Part shown: positions 61,741 through 64,000 of the stretch, piece after piece | How the letters are laid out: each line of letters opens with the position of its first letter | How positions within the stretch are numbered: the first letter of the stretch is position 1 | Source of the DNA: Desulfonema magnum | GTDB lineage: Bacteria > Desulfobacterota > Desulfobacteria > Desulfobacterales > 4be13 | Direction: 5' to 3' | Length of the DNA: 64,000 bases | Assembly (NCBI RefSeq): GCF_017377395.1 | Contig: NZ_CP061800.1 | Span: forward strand, 7,151,633-7,215,632 | Notes under the pieces: generated by a model | Databases searched by the model: none | Told to the model about the DNA's origin: nothing | The model's input: only the letters and a program-made list of their open reading frames with translations | Translations under genes and position numbers: made by a program

Positions 61741-62313
61741 ATGTCTTTGAAACCAAATAAGATCAACCCTGATGCCCTTGCATGGCTGGAAAATTTTTCC
61801 GAGGAACTGGACGCTGATCCGGATATCATTGATGCCATGCCCATAGAAAATGTGCGGGAAGAATTACGCAAAATGGGCGCTGATGTCGGAGGATTTCATG
61901 CAAAGATGAAAAAAACGCTTGAGAAGCAGGTGAGCCTCTCGGATCGTCTGATAACGTGGATATCTGAGTTATGGGAGCCGCTCTGGGCAGGACAGCTTGT
62001 GACTGCTGATGATATTCCCAAACAGGAGCATTCTTTTGCAACAGAAGCGGAAGGTGAGATAAAAATTATCTGTGACTGGGAAAGCCAAGATGACGATACC
62101 CCGGCTCATATTCATCTGTCATGGGAAGCTGATTTCCCCGCGGATACCACATTATGGGTCAGGTTTGTCAATCCCGAGACACAGGAAATCCGTTATCAGG
62201 CTTGTTTGGGGACGGATCTGCTGGGGGATGAAATTTTCAAGAGCGATGAACTGGGGTTTGACCCTTCGCAAGAAAAATGGGCAATATCCCTTATGCTTAC
62301 GGAGAAGGAATGA
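61741..62313 (+). CDS. unknown protein, possible sigma-factor partner
   Basis: 190 residues after AAAGGAGG. The N-terminal half is helical (ALAWLENFSEELDADPDIID; VREELRKMGADVGGF) and the C-terminal half beta-rich (EGEIKIICDWESQDD, AHIHLSWEADFPADTTLWVR, FVNPETQEIRYQACLGTDLL). It starts 28 bp after the sigma-like gene, and its stop overlaps the TIR gene by four bases (ATGA), so translation is coupled. An anti-sigma or adaptor role is possible but unproven. No match to a known family was recognised. Confidence 0.65.
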   Translation: MSLKPNKINPDALAWLENFSEELDADPDIIDAMPIENVREELRKMGADVGGFHAKMKKTLEKQVSLSDRLITWISELWEPLWAGQLVTADDIPKQEHSFATEAEGEIKIICDWESQDDDTPAHIHLSWEADFPADTTLWVRFVNPETQEIRYQACLGTDLLGDEIFKSDELGFDPSQEKWAISLMLTEKE

Positions 62314-64000
62314 TGTTTCACTTTGCATATCCGAACAAAGGCAGGGGAAAGGAATTTATTGGCTGCGGAAGATATGTGGCGTTGTCATACGAAAATGTGC
62401 CGGAACAGGGGTACAAACCTGCAAAGCCGGATAGTAAAAACATTGCAAATATCACAACGGCCGCATCATTGCTGGCTCCGGATTCATTGCATACAGGCAG
62501 GGGAATATATGAGATAAAAGATATCCAGGATGAAATCTACAGAGGCGATTCCCAGGACCTCGCATATCTGCTCGCGCTGATAAGCCGTTCCAGATCGGTC
62601 AGATCGGAGATTCCGAATGATATCTGGTGTACCGGAAGCATTGATATCAAAGATGGAAAATCTCCTTTCCTGGATGCTGTGACACCTTCGGGATTTGATG
62701 TAAAACTGAACGCATTCCTGTCTCCGGAAAATCCGGACAATTTATTTATTGTGCCGGTGTCAAATATTCAGCCGGGCCATGAGATACTTTTCAGGGAGAA
62801 AAATATCAATATGGTTTCGCTGGCTCAGTTCCGGGAGCATAGACTGTCGCTTCAGCACCCTTGCGAAAGAAAAACAGTTCTGACGGTTCACGGACATGAA
62901 CTGAATTTGCTGACTGATCTTATTTTTCTTTCAGACGGAGAGAATATGTCTGACAACGGACTCCGGGTGGCACTGATTTATAAGAGACAGGCACAGCCGG
63001 ATGAACATCTGCTGACGCTGCTTGAAAAGCATCTGGCTGAGGCCGGGCACCGGGTGTTCATTGACCGGCATATGAAAATCGGCGATGAATGGGAAAAACA
63101 GATTACATATGAGCTTAAAAATGCCGATGCTGTGGTGATTTTGCTTTCACCGATGTCCATATATAGTGAGATGCTGGCCTATGAGGTGGATATTGCTCAT
63201 AAGACAGCGCTGGAGAGAGGAGGGAGGCCGAAACTGTTCCCGGTTCGGATTAATTTTGAAGACCCGCTCCCACAGGAATTGGCCAACAAACTTGCCCCGT
63301 TGCAATATGCGCTTTGGCGGGATTCTGACGATGATATGCCATTGGTCTGTGAGCTGCTGGACAGGCTGCCGCATCCTCCGGTCCCGTTGGAGATGATCGG
63401 CGGTGCCGTGCCTCTGGATTCCAAATTTTATGTGGTGCGCCAGGTGGACGAGGATTTTCAGACAGCATTGTCGCGGCGTGATGCGGTTGTGCTGCTCAAA
63501 GGCGGACGCCAGGTGGGGAAAACTTCTTTGCTGGCACGCGGATTGCAAAAAGCCCGTGATGCAGGTGTGCAGGTGTTGCTGACCGATTTCCAGAGATTTA
63601 TTGATTCACAATTGGAAACCCTGGAATCCTTTTTTTTTGCTGTGGGAGAGATGCTCGCAGATCAGCTCGGAACAGATGTTTATCCCCGGGACACTTGGAA
63701 AACGCATCGTGCTCCGAATATCAACTTTGAAAATTATTTTCGTCAGCATATTCTTGGCAATACTCAGAAGCCTCTGCTGTGGGCAATGGACGAGGCGGAC
63801 CGGCTGTTTCATTGCAGTTTCGGAAGCGAGATATTTGCCATGTTCCGGACCTGGCACAATGAGCGTGTGCTGAATCCGGGCGGAGCATGTTCCCGGCTCA
63901 CCCTAGCCATTGCTTATGCCACCGAAGCCTATCTGTTTATCAAGGATCAGAATCAGTCCCCTTTTAATGTGGGAACCAAGCTGGTTCTGGATGATTTCAG
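62310..64000 (+). CDS. TIR-domain STAND-type AAA NTPase, C-terminus outside window
   Basis: Open frame of over 560 codons starting at 62310 or 62313. Residues about 1-205 are an unrecognised domain with LAYLLALISRSRS, NDIWCTGSIDIKDGK and NLFIVPVSNIQPG, faintly like a Lon/S16-type fold. Residues about 213-345 form a TIR domain (LRVALIYKRQAQPDEHLLTL, VFIDRHMKIG, ADAVVILLSPMSIYSEMLAYE), with a possible catalytic glutamate near 291. From about 370 there is an AAA_35-like NTPase: GGAVPLDSKFYVVR, Walker A GGRQVGKTSLL (about 397) and Walker B LLWAMDEADRLF (about 488). Sensor or repeat domains probably follow beyond the edge. TIR-STAND proteins act in NAD-cleaving defence or signalling. Confidence 0.85.
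   Translation, partial: MMFHFAYPNKGRGKEFIGCGRYVALSYENVPEQGYKPAKPDSKNIANITTAASLLAPDSLHTGRGIYEIKDIQDEIYRGDSQDLAYLLALISRSRSVRSEIPNDIWCTGSIDIKDGKSPFLDAVTPSGFDVKLNAFLSPENPDNLFIVPVSNIQPGHEILFREKNINMVSLAQFREHRLSLQHPCERKTVLTVHGHELNLLTDLIFLSDGENMSDNGLRVALIYKRQAQPDEHLLTLLEKHLAEAGHRVFIDRHMKIGDEWEKQITYELKNADAVVILLSPMSIYSEMLAYEVDIAHKTALERGGRPKLFPVRINFEDPLPQELANKLAPLQYALWRDSDDDMPLVCELLDRLPHPPVPLEMIGGAVPLDSKFYVVRQVDEDFQTALSRRDAVVLLKGGRQVGKTSLLARGLQKARDAGVQVLLTDFQRFIDSQLETLESFFFAVGEMLADQLGTDVYPRDTWKTHRAPNINFENYFRQHILGNTQKPLLWAMDEADRLFHCSFGSEIFAMFRTWHNERVLNPGGACSRLTLAIAYATEAYLFIKDQNQSPFNVGTKLVLDDF

Noticed and set aside
1..64000. tRNA, rRNA or known riboswitch genes
   Set aside because: No sequence with a convincing cloverleaf, rRNA core or riboswitch consensus was noticed on reading; a covariance-model search would be needed to exclude them.

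Overview
The window comes from an anaerobic, probably sulfate-reducing deltaproteobacterium, most likely of the Desulfobacterales. This is inferred from gene content: a glycyl-radical X-succinate synthase with a complete Bbs-type beta-oxidation set, ETF plus an EtfAB:menaquinone oxidoreductase-type membrane protein, a BKACE enzyme, and a Met8-HemX-HemA haem/sirohaem block. The genome is unusually rich in dispersed palindromic and tandem repeats. The many signalling and conflict-type proteins resemble those of large-genome or filamentous members such as Desulfonema, but the species cannot be fixed from this window.

Region 1 (1-16.6 kb) is a catabolic locus for a methylated aromatic compound (toluene- or cresol-like). 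On the minus strand lie a small gamma-type subunit and the partial alpha subunit of a benzylsuccinate synthase-like glycyl-radical enzyme. A tandem TetR/TetR fusion regulator is divergent, with a perfect 13-bp-arm palindrome between them. Downstream, bbsABCDEFGH-like genes are in the known order, followed by etfB, etfA and a membrane Fe-S oxidoreductase. Fumarate is added to the methyl group, the arylsuccinate is activated by CoA transfer from succinyl-CoA and beta-oxidised to an aroyl-CoA, and electrons pass through ETF to the quinone pool. Region 2 (16.8-22.8 kb) has an ElbB-like protein, a cyclic-nucleotide-binding protein and a three-subunit molybdenum hydroxylase on the minus strand.

Region 3 (22.8-34.6 kb) is a degraded, repeat-rich segment: a DDE transposase-like gene, a truncated gene, a uvrC pseudogene, MITE-like palindromes (two with target duplications), a dTDP-dehydrorhamnose reductase-like gene and an 18-copy 63-bp array wedged between two convergent stop codons. 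It ends with a two-gene operon of a SpoIIE/PP2C phosphatase and a J-like/CFI-box protein. Region 4 (34.6-48.2 kb) is metabolic and housekeeping: alcohol dehydrogenase, amidohydrolase, BKACE enzyme, a 37-bp hairpin array, hemA-ccsA-met8, an MBL hydrolase and the cell-envelope cluster ftsE-ftsX-envC-ctpA-yibQ.

Region 5 (48.2-64 kb) is accessory: a cassette-like array whose framework repeats enclose different repeat payloads, a Cache protein, an AIM24-TerD-pentapeptide-TerD-TerD stress locus, a 1,192-residue cadherin/FG-GAP/dockerin-like exported protein, an EcsC-like protein, and an operon of a sigma-factor-like protein, an unknown protein and a TIR-AAA STAND-type NTPase that runs off the right edge. 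The most unusual theme is the intergenic repeat system. It combines locus-specific heptamer tandem repeats, often followed by their inverted complement, with hairpin families sharing the core CCGGAGTGC and framework cassettes that carry them.
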